DNA of 64,000 nt from Undaria pinnatifida (lineage: Eukaryota > Sar > Phaeophyceae > Laminariales > Alariaceae): positions 3,126,206-3,190,205 of the forward strand of contig JABAKD010000021.1 in assembly GCA_012845835.1 (NCBI GenBank), written 5' to 3'. The notes beneath the pieces are model-generated. The model did not search any database and was not told where the DNA came from. It saw only the letters and a list, made by a program, of their open reading frames with translations. A program made the position numbers and the translations under genes. Of the stretch, positions 31,690-41,517 are shown piece after piece (position 1 is the first letter of the stretch; the number at the start of each line of letters is the position of its first letter).

Positions 31690-31850
31690 AGTATCATGTC
31701 ATATATGCTGCCCATGATACGGAGAGGCAAATTTCGGCATGTCCACGCGACCTCCACTAAGCACGTTGCATCCCATCTCGCCGTCTATGACGAGTTCGTC
31801 GTACCGATTTACATACTCCTGCCTCTCAATGTCATAACTAAACATTCTAT
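31690..31850 (+). pseudogene. Exon-like module, copy 4, decayed
   Basis: HVASHLAVYDEFVVPIYILL with LPLN is comparable to the AVYADIISL and PTYIFLPLW parts of copy 1. No donor is kept. Confidence 0.25.
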
Positions 31851-31945
31851 GATGAGGAGAATACGTTGATCCCCATGCTTAAGACACTATTGGTCTCACA
31901 AAGGACTCGCGCTGGTCGACGTTTGCAACTGTCAAAGCCGAAATC

Positions 31946-32240
31946 GAACCCAACCCAACCCAAGCCAAGCCAAGCCAAGCCAACGCAAGCCAAGCCAAGC
32001 CAAGCCAAGCCAAGCCAAGCCAAGCCAAGCCAAGCCAACCCAACCCAACCCAACCCAACCCAACCCAACCCAACCCAACCCAACTCAACCCAACCCAACC
32101 CAACCCAACCCAACCCAACCCAACCCAACCCAACCCAACCCAACCCAACCCAACCCAACCCAACCCAACCCAACCCAACCCAACCCAACCCAACCCAACC
32201 CAACCCAATCTAACCCAACCCAACCCAACCCAACCCAACC
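31946..32240. repeat. (CCAAC)n pentanucleotide array
   Basis: About 295 bp of CCAAC units with a block of CCAAG variants at 31962-32037. The ORFs on both strands (Asn-Pro-Thr-Gln or Gly-Leu-Gly-Trp repeats) are artefacts. Confidence 0.95.
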
Positions 32241-32557
32241 GTTCTGGTACATACAGTTGTGCTGCTGCTGTACTTGTCATGATGTCCAGCAGAAATCACA
32301 AAGGTTGGTGTTCAGTCATTGATAGTTCTCGTATTCATTTGGCGGTAGTCGAAACCGACATGCCACATGGGAAATCTGTTACGCGAGGGTCAGAAAGGAG
32401 CCAAATCTTGAATTAGAAATTCAATTTGCTCGTAAAAAACAAGTAGACAATCTCTTTGGAAAGCGTATATTTTCAACAGAATCACCCAACCACAGACACA
32501 TCCTGCGGTGAAGGAAACACGTGATACCAAAGAGAAAGCATTAACTAGAGCGACATA
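32241..32557. other. Unassigned
   Basis: Nothing recognisable between the pentanucleotide array and the SINE. Confidence 0.4.
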
Positions 32558-32860
32558 GCCGGTCGCCTCTGCGGGGTATCAGGATGCCCTCGAGCCTGGT
32601 ATAGGTCAGTTTCGTGAGTTCGATTTCCCCCGAGTGCAAACTCGTAAAAAAACGTAGGGACTTTACCTTGTGCACGGATGAACTTGCGGAGAACGCGAGA
32701 GCGTGAGCTAGCAACACTCGATGAAAAATCGACGAGCAGTGAGATTGCTGAACCTTATGCGCGATAAAATTCGAAGGCAAGAACCGGGGGGGTGAAGGGA
32801 CGACACCTGTGACCATGGCTTGTCCAGAAGCTGGAACGCAAAAGTGTGAAAAAAAAAAAG
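32558..32860 (+). mobile_element. tRNA-derived SINE, copy 3, with A tail
   Basis: The tRNA-like head has an A-box-like GCGGGGTATCAGG (32571-32583) and a B-box-like GAGTTCGATTTCC (32616-32628). The body matches the two minus-strand copies (GAACTTGCGGAGAACGCGAG, AATCGACGAGCAGTGAGATT, TGTGACCATGGCTTGTCCAG). It ends AAGTGTG then a run of A at 32849-32859, a LINE-mobilised 3' tail. It is the only copy with a clean tail, so it may be the youngest. The minus-strand ORF of 116 codons across it is not a gene. Confidence 0.75.
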
Positions 32861-33129
32861 AGACGTTGTGACTACGGCGTTGGGTAACCAACCATCAGAT
32901 GTTGTTGACTACACTTATTTCCCCACATCGTGGCAATGCCATTTGGCTTTTACAATGTTTTCGTTGGCCACGGGATTGATCGGTGTAGGATTGACTAGTT
33001 GCTCGTACCAATGTCTGATATATGTAACTGTAAAGTATCTACGAAGATCAAATATGAATTCGTATTCATGGAGTTGCAATATTTGTATTTGGCATGTCGC
33101 ATGAATTGTGAATTTGCAGTCGTTTAGGT

Positions 33130-34300
33130 GCCCTTACTTCTTCGGCGGAGACAACGATAATAAACATACTTTGTGTCTTTTTTACGACTGCTTCCGAGGG
33201 CCCATCGATGGCTCCCACCAAAACATGATCCATCACAAGATGACCTAGGCAACCTCGCGTACAAGGTACTCCAATACGCATCAACAGCAGCAACAACAGC
33301 AGCAGTATCAGCAGCAGCAACAGCAGCACCAGCACCCACAACAGCAACAGCAGCATCTACAGCAGCAGTATCAGCACCAGCAGCAGCAGCACTAGTACCC
33401 GCGACAGCAACAGCGGCACCACTATCACCAGGGCAGCGGCCGTGGAGGTGGTGGTTGGCGCGGGGGGTGGTACTCACAGCAATGGGGCGCTGGGGGCAGG
33501 GGACGCACCGGCAGGGGAGGCGGTGGGAGATATGCAGGAGGTCGTACGCAAACCGTTTAGGGTAGGGGAGCAAGTTTACCTTCGTACCCCCCGGCTATAA
33601 CTACGACGCGTATCCGCCCAACCTTCCCCGTCCGATTGGTTATTAGCCCCCGATACATGCAGCTGATCCTCGCAAGCATTGCGAAAACTGTAGCGAACTG
33701 GGGCACATGCACCAATACCTCCCGTCGCGGGTAGACCCAGGTCAACCCGTGCGAGCACAACCGCGCCCTGCACGTACCTTTACGGCGCCCGACTAGCGAC
33801 CGCCATGGGCGCAATCATATGGCTAGGCTAACATAGCCGCCGTGGGTGAGGTCACGGACACCGACTGCCACGACTACGGCGACTACAGTGGCGATCGAGA
33901 CTACAGCGACTACGGAGACTACAGAGACTACGACTACGAGTCACAGCAGGTGCCGCCGCAGACGCAGCCGCAATTTCAACAGCAGCCGTTGTACTGTAAC
34001 TATGCACAGGCCCCCCCACCGCCACTACCGCAGGCGCCGGCGTACCATGGAAACTACGCGCAGCCGCCTTCACCGCCACCGCCGCAACAACAGCCCCCGG
34101 CGTGCTACGGGAGCTACGCCCAGCAGCAACCTCTACCACCGGCGCAGCAGCAGCAGCCGTCAATCTACGGGTACAACTCACAGCAGCAGCCACCGCAACA
34201 ACCGCAGCCCCAACAACAGCAGCATCCTCCCGGCCATGTCCCTACCTCGTCTCTCTCACCTTTTCCTGGACCATCTCGGCCTCTCCAGCCAGGACTGCAT
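33130..34300 (+). pseudogene. Copia gag with polyglutamine, RGG-like and zinc knuckle parts
   Basis: In order: a segment reading FRGPIDGSH in the YDCFRGPI frame (33180-33230); a glutamine/histidine run from 33280; a glycine/arginine-rich part (GSGRGGGGWRGGWYSQQWGA, 33430-33500) in the same frame. In another frame comes the nucleocapsid-type zinc knuckle CENCSELGHMHQYL (33680-33721). The canonical spacing is CX2CX4HX4C, but the last Cys is Leu here. Two in-frame stops follow (before 33842). Then a repetitive Asp/Tyr stretch (DYGDYSGDRDYSDYGDYRDY) and a Pro/Gln-rich region with recurring NYAQ or SYAQ lead into the protease. Confidence 0.7.
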
Positions 34301-34435
34301 CTCGTAATGGCTCGATCGGCGCCACAGGGCGAGACTGAGTTGAAGTCGATTTTTGATGGTGTAGGATTTGCTGGGTTGGCCCTTGCTAGTCAGAACCATG
34401 ATAGAGTTAGTGGCAGAGATACAGAGGGGCCTGCA

Positions 34436-34912
34436 GGTGATGGTGTTTGGGTGTCTGACAACGGAGCCACAAACCACATTACCAGCGACGCCCGCAATGT
34501 ATACAACTGGGTCGAGATCCCACCTGAGAAGCTAAAAGTCATAATCGGGGATGGCAAGGCAATGAGAGTGATTGGGGTGGGTATTCTCAACCTTAGAATG
34601 CACTCGAAGACGGACTTTGATGTGAAGCTCACGGGGGTGTACGTGACGGAGGGAATAGGTTTTAACCTGTTCTCTCTACACCAGGCCCAAGCACGGCAAA
34701 CCATCATCTTGGGTAAAGAGGGCGCACACCTGTTTGATAGACAGCTCACTTTTGCTCGTGATGAAATTGGATCATCATGCTTGTATGCCACTCGTCTGGA
34801 TCCGACCCCGACTGCCGGACTTACTGCAGTGCCTACCTTTACTGGTGCTCAGCCTTCCCCCCATCGTGTTCTTAACCCCCCTTTCCCTTTGGATGCCACC
34901 CTTTGTGTGTAG
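34436..34912 (+). pseudogene. Copia aspartic protease
   Basis: GVWVSDNGATNHITSD begins the domain. The catalytic triad, usually DSG or DTG, is DNG (Asp codon 34457-34459), an unusual middle residue. There follow VIIGDGKAMRVIGVGILNL and KLTGVYVTEGIGFNLFSLHQ, the flap and C-terminal strands typical of Copia proteases, with FDRQLTFARDEIGSSCLYAT after. The frame ends at TAG 34910-34912. Downstream sequence remains open in the same frame to 35641. Confidence 0.8.
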
Positions 34913-35439
34913 ATGTGGCGGAGCCGTCGGTTTTTTGGCTTTGAATCCCTTTCCCACCGTACGGTAGAAGGGTGCATGGCCGCGGATTTAGGTTTCCCGC
35001 CTGCCGTGAGTGGCATAGTTCCTAGCGACTCAAGTTTCCCGCCCACCGTTACTGTTGTAGTGCCTACGGAGTCATGTTTCCCCCTTCCCACTTCAGCTTT
35101 AAGTGCAGAACCATCAGTGCTGCTCACACCTCAACCGCTTGCAGAGCCCTCCCCAGGAGTAGAGGAAGGAGCGGTAGGGATTATATCTCTTGTTTCTACC
35201 CCCGGCATGCAGGCGCCCAACATGAGCGTGTTCGCGGGCGTTAAGCTCATGGATGGTCACGATGAGACTAATTACACAGATTTTTTCCCCCCCGCACTCA
35301 ACCCCGCGGCAGCGCACGCCCCCGCGGCAGCGCACGCCCTTGAAGAGATTGATAAACGTTCTCTTCTCACTGGTAGCGTAGGTACCGCTGCATCTGTTCT
35401 TGCCCCGGGAAAGCGCCCATTTACTGAAGGGAAGCCCCA

Positions 35440-36344
35440 GAAGGTGATCGATATTAATCACGTTCACGTCTCCTCCGGCCACCAGCACGGACACCTTCTG
35501 AGGCAGACGGCTCAGCAGCATGGGATTACCCTGACGGGTGTGCTGCAGCCGTGTGGTGGCTGCTTGGAGGTTAAGGGGATACGTCCTGGGACACCGCGGA
35601 GGATGACATCGCGCGGAGGCCCATGGAGACCGTTCATATAGATTTGTCCGGTCCGCACGAGGCGTCCCCGGGCGGGCCGGTTTATCTGATCATATTCGTG
35701 GACAGCGCTTCAAGGTGGATGCGGCCATACAATGTGAGGAGAAGTCTGAGACTACCGCGTACGCCCAGACGTTTCTCGCCGAGATGAACGGAATGGGGAG
35801 GCCAAACTGCTTTCGCACTGATAACGGAGGGGAGTTCATCAGCCGTGACTATGTGGACTACTGCGACTCTGCCGGGATTCGCCGCGAGTACAGGGACCCG
35901 GGAAGCCGCAGCAGAACGCGGTTTGTTGAGAGTGTTATTTGGCGTGCTATGAAGGGCAGCCATACGGGACATCTCGAGATTGGACGACGGTTCCCGGACG
36001 TTGACCTCGGCAAAATCCCGTTCGTCGGCGCAAATGGCAACCGTGTGTGGCTCGAGGGTGCCCTGTGGGCTTTCGACTGTTTTAACCGCTCTGCGACCGA
36101 GGCGAACACCGGATGGCGGTCATCGCACGAGGTCTTATTCAGGCGACTGCCGGATCTGCAGGTTATTCCTTTTTTTCATCCAGGCATGATGCGGGAGGAC
36201 TGGAGCAGCAAGTCCGATGCCCAAGCGGTCAAGTGTTTTTCCCTCAACGGTCACAAACACTCCTCATCTACCGTGAAGGTCCTCAAGAGCTCCACCGGAG
36301 GCGTGTGTCATTCCCGGGACATCGTATGGATGGTCCCTCGCACG
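35440..36344 (+). pseudogene. Copia integrase
   Basis: An HHCC zinc-binding region (INHVHVSSGHQHGHLLRQTA, then PCGGCLEVKG) is in the frame that ends at 35641. The catalytic core follows in two further frames: VHIDLSGPHEASPGGPVYLI with the first Asp (35641-35643), FRTDNGGEFISRDYVDYC with the second Asp (35820-35822), and RFVESVIWRAMK with the Glu (35928-35930). All three acidic residues are kept, but two frameshifts separate the parts. The C-terminal piece SSHEVLFRRLPDLQ, KCFSLNGHKH and VCHSRDIVWM is the usual Copia integrase tail. Confidence 0.85.
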
Positions 36345-37150
36345 CCCGTTCTGCCGTTGCCGCCGCCGGAGGGCGCGAGGGGTCCATTCGGCTCAGTGGA
36401 CGCCGCCGTGCCGACAACGACGCTGGGGTTCACCATAACATACACGCCACCGTCACTACTGCCGCCGTCACAGCCGGTAACATCACAGCCGTCATTGCCG
36501 CTGCAGTCACAGCCTGAAACGTTACAGCCGTTACCATCACAGCCGTCACTTCCGACGCTGTCACAGTCGTCACGGCCGCCACCGTCGCAGCCGTGAACGT
36601 CACAGTCGTCACGACCACCACCGCCATAGCCGTCAGCGCCGCCGTACTTGGAGGCGCAGCGGGTGTCTGGCCGTACCCGTTCGAAGACGATCCAGTTTTC
36701 AGACACGCCGACGATGCACTTCTCGGCAATGCTGGAGGAGCCGCCTCTCCCGTCGCCAGTAAAAAACGGGAAAGCTTTCAGTCACCACGCTGGGCTTCTG
36801 TCCATTGCGGGCAAGAAGGAGTCTCCGTCGACGCTTAATACGTGTGGAGCGATTGATGGTGGCCGTCGCGAGCCGCTGGCGCCCGCCGTGGAGGATCGCG
36901 GTGGGAGCTCATATAGTGGGGGCCGTGAGCAGCTGGCGCCCGCCGTGGAGAATCGCGGTGGGAGTTCATGTTGTGAGGGCCGCGAGCAAGTTGCGCGCGC
37001 CGTGGAGGATAGCGAAGAGGAGCTATCCGCTGGGAAGTCCGGGGGGATACCTTGGGCTATGGCGGCGATGCTTGCCACACACGAGGGCATCGAAGCTACG
37101 CTGAACGACCAGCGACCGCTTTACAAGCCACCGGACCTGCCGCAAAGTTA
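36345..37150 (+). pseudogene. Linker between integrase and RT, proline-rich and repeated
   Basis: A Pro/Ser/Gln run made of CCGTCACAGCCG-like 12-bp units (36440-36640) contains the stop TGA 36594-36596 and a TAG at about 36627. After VSGRTRSKTIQFSDTP there are three tandem copies of about 20 residues (GRREPLAPAVEDRGGSS, GREQLAPAVENRGGSS, GREQVARAVEDSEEELS) from 36861 to about 37025. Such linkers vary fast in Copia elements; the 20-residue repeat is specific to this one. Confidence 0.65.
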
Positions 37151-38003
37151 CGCGAGGGACCTCAAAGTCCCCAGGAATCATACGAAGGCCATGCGGTTCG
37201 ACCACGCGCATCTTTGGAAGGACTCTTCATGTCGGGAATTTCACGGATTAATGGAGGCGGGGACATTTGAGCCCGTGTAGCAACGAGTCGACAGTTACAC
37301 CAACGCAAAGTGGGAGTTCGATTGGAAGGCAGAAGAGTACGGATGGCCAACTAAAACCAAGGCAAGAATGATAGTACGGGGGGATGAGCAGAGAGCTAAC
37401 GTTGATTTTGGGGAATTGTTCGCGCCCACTGTTGCTGTTTCGAGTGTTTGTTTGTTGACTGCCATGGCCTGTGAACTGGATGTCGACCTGCGCCATTTTG
37501 ACATTGAGCAGGCTTTCGTTCAATCTGATCTGGCGGAAAATGTGTTCATGCGTTTGCCTCAGGGTTGCGGGAGGTTGTCGGGGATGATAGCGAGGCTAAA
37601 CAAGAGTCTCTATGGCTTGAAGCAGGCATTGAGGCAATGGCATGCCCATCTTACTAGATTCTTGTTGACTTTGGGAGTTTTGCAGCGTCTGGCAGACGCA
37701 TGCGTTTTCCGGTTGGTCGAAGACAAGAGAGTAGTGATGGCCATAGTGGTGCATGTGGATGGCATATTCGCAATTGGAGAGAAGACTAGGTGTGATCAAT
37801 TTGGGAAAGATTTGAACCAGGTGGTTTCGGTCAAAAACCTTGGAGAGCTACGTTGGTATTCCGGGTGTTTCTACGAGAGGGATTGGGAGAAGGAGATGTT
37901 GACAATTTCCCAGCAGACATTTGCTAAACAGCTGGCGAGCGAGTACGGGGTAGAGTATTGTAAGAGGGTCCCGCTCCCCGTTGACACGAAATTTGCGAAA
38001 GAA
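37151..38003 (+). pseudogene. Copia reverse transcriptase, catalytic box mutated
   Basis: WKDSSCREFHGLMEAGTFEP precedes TAG 37278-37280. Then KTKARMIVRGDEQRANVDFG and ELFAPTVAVSSV lead to VDLRHFDIEQAFVQSDL (motif A Asp kept), FMRLPQGCGRL and NKSLYGLKQALRQWHAHL. The YVDD box is HVDG at 37752-37763, so the second catalytic Asp is lost. KNLGELRWYSGCFYERD and ISQQTFAKQLASEYGVEYC match the C-terminal part. The block ends at TGA 38004-38006. Confidence 0.9.
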
Positions 38004-38037
38004 TGAAGCACCAGGGGGCTGGCAATTTCGCTTGTAG

Positions 38038-38700
38038 GTAGGCTCACTAATATGGCTTGCAACTCAGACTCGGCCGGACATCTTCAATCCAATGAGAGCA
38101 GTAGCTAGGTACTGTTCGGCTCCCAAGTATGTGCACTGGAGGGCAGCTATGGGTATCTCGGGATATGTGAGACGGACCAGCGGATTTGGTATTCCTCTTC
38201 AGAGAGGTACAGTAGGAGGTTTGAGCTTGCAGGCGTTTGCTGACGTGGACTACGCGAGTGTGGCATCTAATAGGAGGTCAGTTTCGGGGGGACTAATAAT
38301 GTGCGGGGGGGCTTGTGTGTCATGGTTTTCTAGGACACAGAAGTGCGTCACGCTGTCTACAACAGAGGCAGAGTACGTGGCGCTTGCAGATGTCACGAAG
38401 GAGGTCCTATTTCTGAGGAAAGTTTGGCGTTTCATGTTGCCTGCTGCCGGCATGCCATGCATACCGGTATTCGAGGTCAATGAGGGGGCTGTGCAACCTG
38501 CGCAGAACCCCATTGCTAACTCCAACTCCAAGCACATCGACGTACAATATCACTTCTTTAGGGAGCTGGTAGGGAGGAAAGAGGTATCGATCATCCACGT
38601 GCCGTCCCAGTTTCAGCATGCCGATTTTCTGACCAAAGCAATAGCACGGGACTCTCTTGAGTTCCACCGTATCCTTGGGATTAATTTGTGGGAAGATTGA
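38038..38700 (+). pseudogene. Copia RNase H and C-terminus
   Basis: After a frameshift the sequence reads VGSLIWLATQTRPDIFNPMR, with a TAG just before it. RNase H follows: LQAFADVDYASVASNRRSVS, CVTLSTTEAEYVALADVTKE, then FEVNEGAVQPAQNPIANSNS, KHIDVQYHFFRELV and HVPSQFQHADFLTKAI. The D of ADVDY and E of TEAEY are present. At the third site most Copia elements have CDNQ, whereas here it is EVNE, so that Asp appears lost. The stop at 38698-38700 is the natural end of the polyprotein. Confidence 0.9.
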
Positions 38701-39446
38701 ATATTTTAGGTTGCTTTTGGGGATTTTTTACGTTAAAAATTGGGATTTGTTTTTGTTTTTGTCATAATTTCTGTATCGAATTTGGATTGAAGGCGGACTT
38801 GTAGAGTAAAACATGGGGATAATTATTGGTTATTTTTGGGAGTTTTTGATGATAAGACTTAGCGATTTTTCGTTTTGATTTCACCATTATTATGTATTTT
38901 GGAGCTTATGCTAACGATGTTCAAGTTTCTCATCTTTATTTCAGTGTAATACCTCATGATGGACGATATGACGTGTATTCTGATCAGGAAGACATTTAGA
39001 TACATTTCGCGGGTTTTTGATGGTTGAATCTGCAGGAGGCTAACGACGTATTTGCGAGCTAGTTGAAAAATCAATTCGAGAACAGATGCTTGATTTCTTT
39101 GAACAAGTGGAGTAGGTAGGTATGATGAATGCTGGCATAGATAGTTGAAAGAGCACATGTTCTAATCAAAGTGCCCTCGAATACCAACGCGTGTTGAGAG
39201 CTTGGTATGGACTAAACGAGAGCGGAACTGGTTGGACAAAATGTGGCATATGGTGGCTTGACTCCGGAGCGGGTGAGTTTGACTACGGAGTAGGGGGGTT
39301 ATGTCATAGCTTATTTTATTTTTTTGTTGAAGGCGAACCTCTTATACTTTGTTAGAATTTGAGGATGGCACTTTTGAGTTTGCAGGAATGTAGGATGGCG
39401 TCAACATTATCATGGCAGTTGTCACGACCTGGAGGGATGAGGGATC
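38701..39446 (+). repeat. LTR-like AT-rich repeat after the Copia ORF
   Basis: It begins directly after the Copia stop. It aligns with the minus strand of 8640-9347 through strings such as CTCCGGAGCGGGTGAG (related to CTCCGGAGTCAAGCC), CCATACCAAGCTCTCAACAC (minus) and GTTAGCCTCCTGCAGATTCA (minus). A start-like string GGTTGCTTTTGGGGATTTTT at 38710 is echoed at 38828 (GGTTATTTTTGGGAGTTTTT), an internal duplication. Clear TG...CA ends were not located, so the LTR call rests on position and on the detached copies. Confidence 0.6.
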
Positions 39447-39737
39447 GACTATTTGCTCGTACCAATGTCTGATATATGTAACTGTTAAGTATCTACGAAG
39501 ATCAAAACATGAAATTCGTATTCAGGGAGTTGTAATATTTGTATTTGGCATGCCGGATGAATTGTGAATTTGCAGCCGTTTAGGTGCCCTTCCTTCTTCG
39601 GCGGAGACAACGATGGTATACATACCAGGTATTTTTTGCCTTTTTACGACTACTTCCGAGGGCCCATCGACAGCTCCCACCTCGACATGATCCATCACAA
39701 GACAACCCAGGCAACCCCGCGTACAAGGTATTCCAAT
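39447..39737 (+). repeat. Second copy of the Copia 5' internal region
   Basis: It matches 32991-33275 in the same orientation almost throughout (TTGCTCGTACCAATGTCTGA, CTTCGGCGGAGACAACGATG, CCGAGGGCCCATCGACAGCT, CGCGTACAAGGTATTCCAAT). The last 45 bp, from the GGCAACCC string, are repeated again at 39745-39778. Since this segment starts gag in the element upstream, the repeat at 38701-39446 would be followed by the start of a second, truncated Copia. Confidence 0.7.
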
Positions 39738-40361
39738 AATCCTAGGCAACCCCACGTACAAGGTACTCCAATAATCCGGTCGTCGAGTTGAACTTCTATC
39801 TTTCGTAAATTTAGGCCTCGGCTTAGGCATTGATCTCTTCATGATAACATCCACAGCAAACATAGTTTTTAGCACCCAACCGTTGTCCCCCGTCAGAAGG
39901 TGCAGCAGACGTTGAAGAGGTCCCACCCAACCCTGAGGTGCTCAACATCTCACCCGACACATGAATTCGAAGACGTTCGTTCGCCCAACCCGGCGAACCA
40001 TGTCTACTCGCTAGCCCTACAAAAGCTGTACTACTTGTAAAAATATTATTCTGACCGATAGTTCCGCGCTCGAGGGACTAAACCGCACTATAGAGGTACG
40101 GAACGCTTGGCCCCAACAGACCCAGCCTACGGTACCATAAGGGTCCCCCTTAAAGGGCCTTTTGTTGCAGTGGCCTAAGGTCACTCTCGCGAGTGACAGC
40201 CCGTCTGTTCAATTGCAGTGTTCTTGATGTCGATGTTACTCATGTTCTTGGTTATTTTTTTAATTGACGAAACCAATCCGCAGTGGAGTGTAATACACGC
40301 AGCTAAAACCAATATCGCCTCTAGCGTGTTTTTATAGGCGAGGTACTGAGTCACTCGCGCG
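39738..40361. other. Unassigned
   Basis: No gene was seen. The left part may still be Copia gag, but the frames are lost. Near 40353 the palindrome ACTCGCGCGAGT recurs (also 2500-2511). Confidence 0.35.
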
Positions 40362-40496
40362 AGTATGATATAATATGGTATGATATGATATGATATGATA
40401 TGATATGATATGATATGATATGATATGATATGACATGATATGATATGATATGATATGATATGGTATGATATGATGTGGTATGATATAATATGATAG
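40362..40496. repeat. (ATATG)n pentanucleotide array
   Basis: About 25 units of TATGA/GATAT, with a few single-base variants. The minus-strand Ser-Tyr-His-Ile ORF is an artefact. Confidence 0.95.
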
Positions 40497-40499
40497 CTC

Positions 40500-40855
40500 A
40501 AGGGCGCTAGTGAAAAACGGGGGTACCCCCCCTACCGTAGCCCGGGACAACAGTGTAACTCCTACGTTGGGATGCCTCTCTTCCCCTCTACCCGAACCGC
40601 AGGTGCGCCCGGTGTTCCAACGATTTTTTGAAGACGTATCACTTCCGGGAGCGAGCTGTTTTTCCACACCCAAAATGCTAGTTTTGAGTAAACCAAAAAA
40701 ATACAAACCGATGAACAACCCCATGTCCTAAATATATATATATATATAAAACGAAATAAGAATGGCTTAGCGAACGATTTTGAGTTGGAGACCCCCATCA
40801 CACAGAAAAACCAATGTCCAAAATGTACTACCAGGTACGTCTATCGTAGCCTGCG
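40500..40855 (+). mobile_element. MITE-like element, eroded
   Basis: The right end ACGTCTATCGTAGCCTGCGT then C (40835-40855) is close to the MITE family 1 right terminus. Inside is the core GATGAACAACCCCATGTCCT (40709-40728) shared with other copies. The left part has ACCCCCCCTACCGTAGCC (40525-40543), like the terminus near 1085. An (AT)n run interrupts it at 40732-40748. The left boundary is not certain. Confidence 0.45.
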
Positions 40856-41517
40856 TCCACACAATAGTACTTTAGGCATTTCGCGGATTTCCCGAGGCGA
40901 AATAGGCGGCCTGCGTGAACGAGGATGTTCTACTACACGGCATTACAGCTTTGCTCAGCCCCGTGTGTGCTGTCTTTTGCGCCCGACTATTGGTGCCCGT
41001 ATCGTATACGAGCACCCCATGGTTGTTTCCTGGCTAGAGAGGTAGTTGGCTCGCATCCAATCTATTGACTTTTGTCGATGCCTTCCCGCAAAAACCGGTG
41101 CTTAGAGGAAAACCGCGAGGCGGACGAAGTGGTCTGTTGCCAGGAGTGAGGATGCTCTTGTGCACGGCATCGCTCAGCCCCGTATGCGCTACCTTGTGCG
41201 ATTTGTTATGTACCTCTATCATATAGTCCCCGGTACCTGGTATGTTCATCGGTCAGAAATATGTTTGACTCGCTCGCATCTTATCTTACAACCTTCACGC
41301 CGATGCTGTGTCCACGAAATAATAGGTGCTCGGAGAAATGAACGAGGCCAAGGAGGCGGTGGGAGGGAACGAAAATGAGACGTTGTACAATTTTACGGCG
41401 TCACTGAGCTGCGCATGCGCAATTTTGTGCGCCATATCAGCTGCTGGAATGGCCGCCCACAGCATCTCCATCCTCACCCAGGCGAGCTCCTTTTGCCTGT
41501 GTGGAGCCCATATGCAA
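40856..41517. other. Unassigned, internally repeated
   Basis: Segments around 40925-41045 and 41145-41260 resemble each other (GAGGATGTTCTACTACACGG with CATTACAGCTTTGCTCAGCC, against GAGGATGCTCTTGTGCACGG with CATCGCTCAGCCCCG), a spacing of about 225 bp, and a third weaker match lies near 41395. It is a short degenerate tandem repeat. No gene. Confidence 0.45.

Larger units (their letters stand above)
32991..38700 (+). mobile_element. Ty1/Copia LTR retrotransposon, decayed
   Basis: The domain order gag, protease, integrase, reverse transcriptase, RNase H on the plus strand is the Copia order (integrase before RT). The reading frame changes near 33560, 35575-35600, about 35735 and 38006-38035. 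In-frame stops include TAG 34910-34912, TGA 36594-36596, TAG 37278-37280, TGA 38004-38006 and TAG 38035-38037. No 5' LTR is visible: upstream of 32991 are unrelated sequence and a SINE. At the 3' side an AT-rich repeat (38701-39446) stands where an LTR belongs. Confidence 0.9.

Noticed and set aside
31847..32280. ORFs of 115-133 codons rich in Gly-Leu-Gly-Trp or Asn-Pro-Thr-Gln
   Set aside because: Pure product of the (CCAAC)n array.
36594..38006. Variant genetic code that reads stops through the Copia polyprotein
   Set aside because: All three stop codons occur in the broken frames and they are accompanied by frameshifts and lost catalytic residues, so ordinary decay explains them.
32991..39737. 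Direct repeats 32991-33275 and 39447-39737 as the two LTRs of the Copia
   Set aside because: The left copy encodes the start of gag in frame with what follows, and an LTR-like repeat lies between the pol end and the right copy. They are internal sequence.
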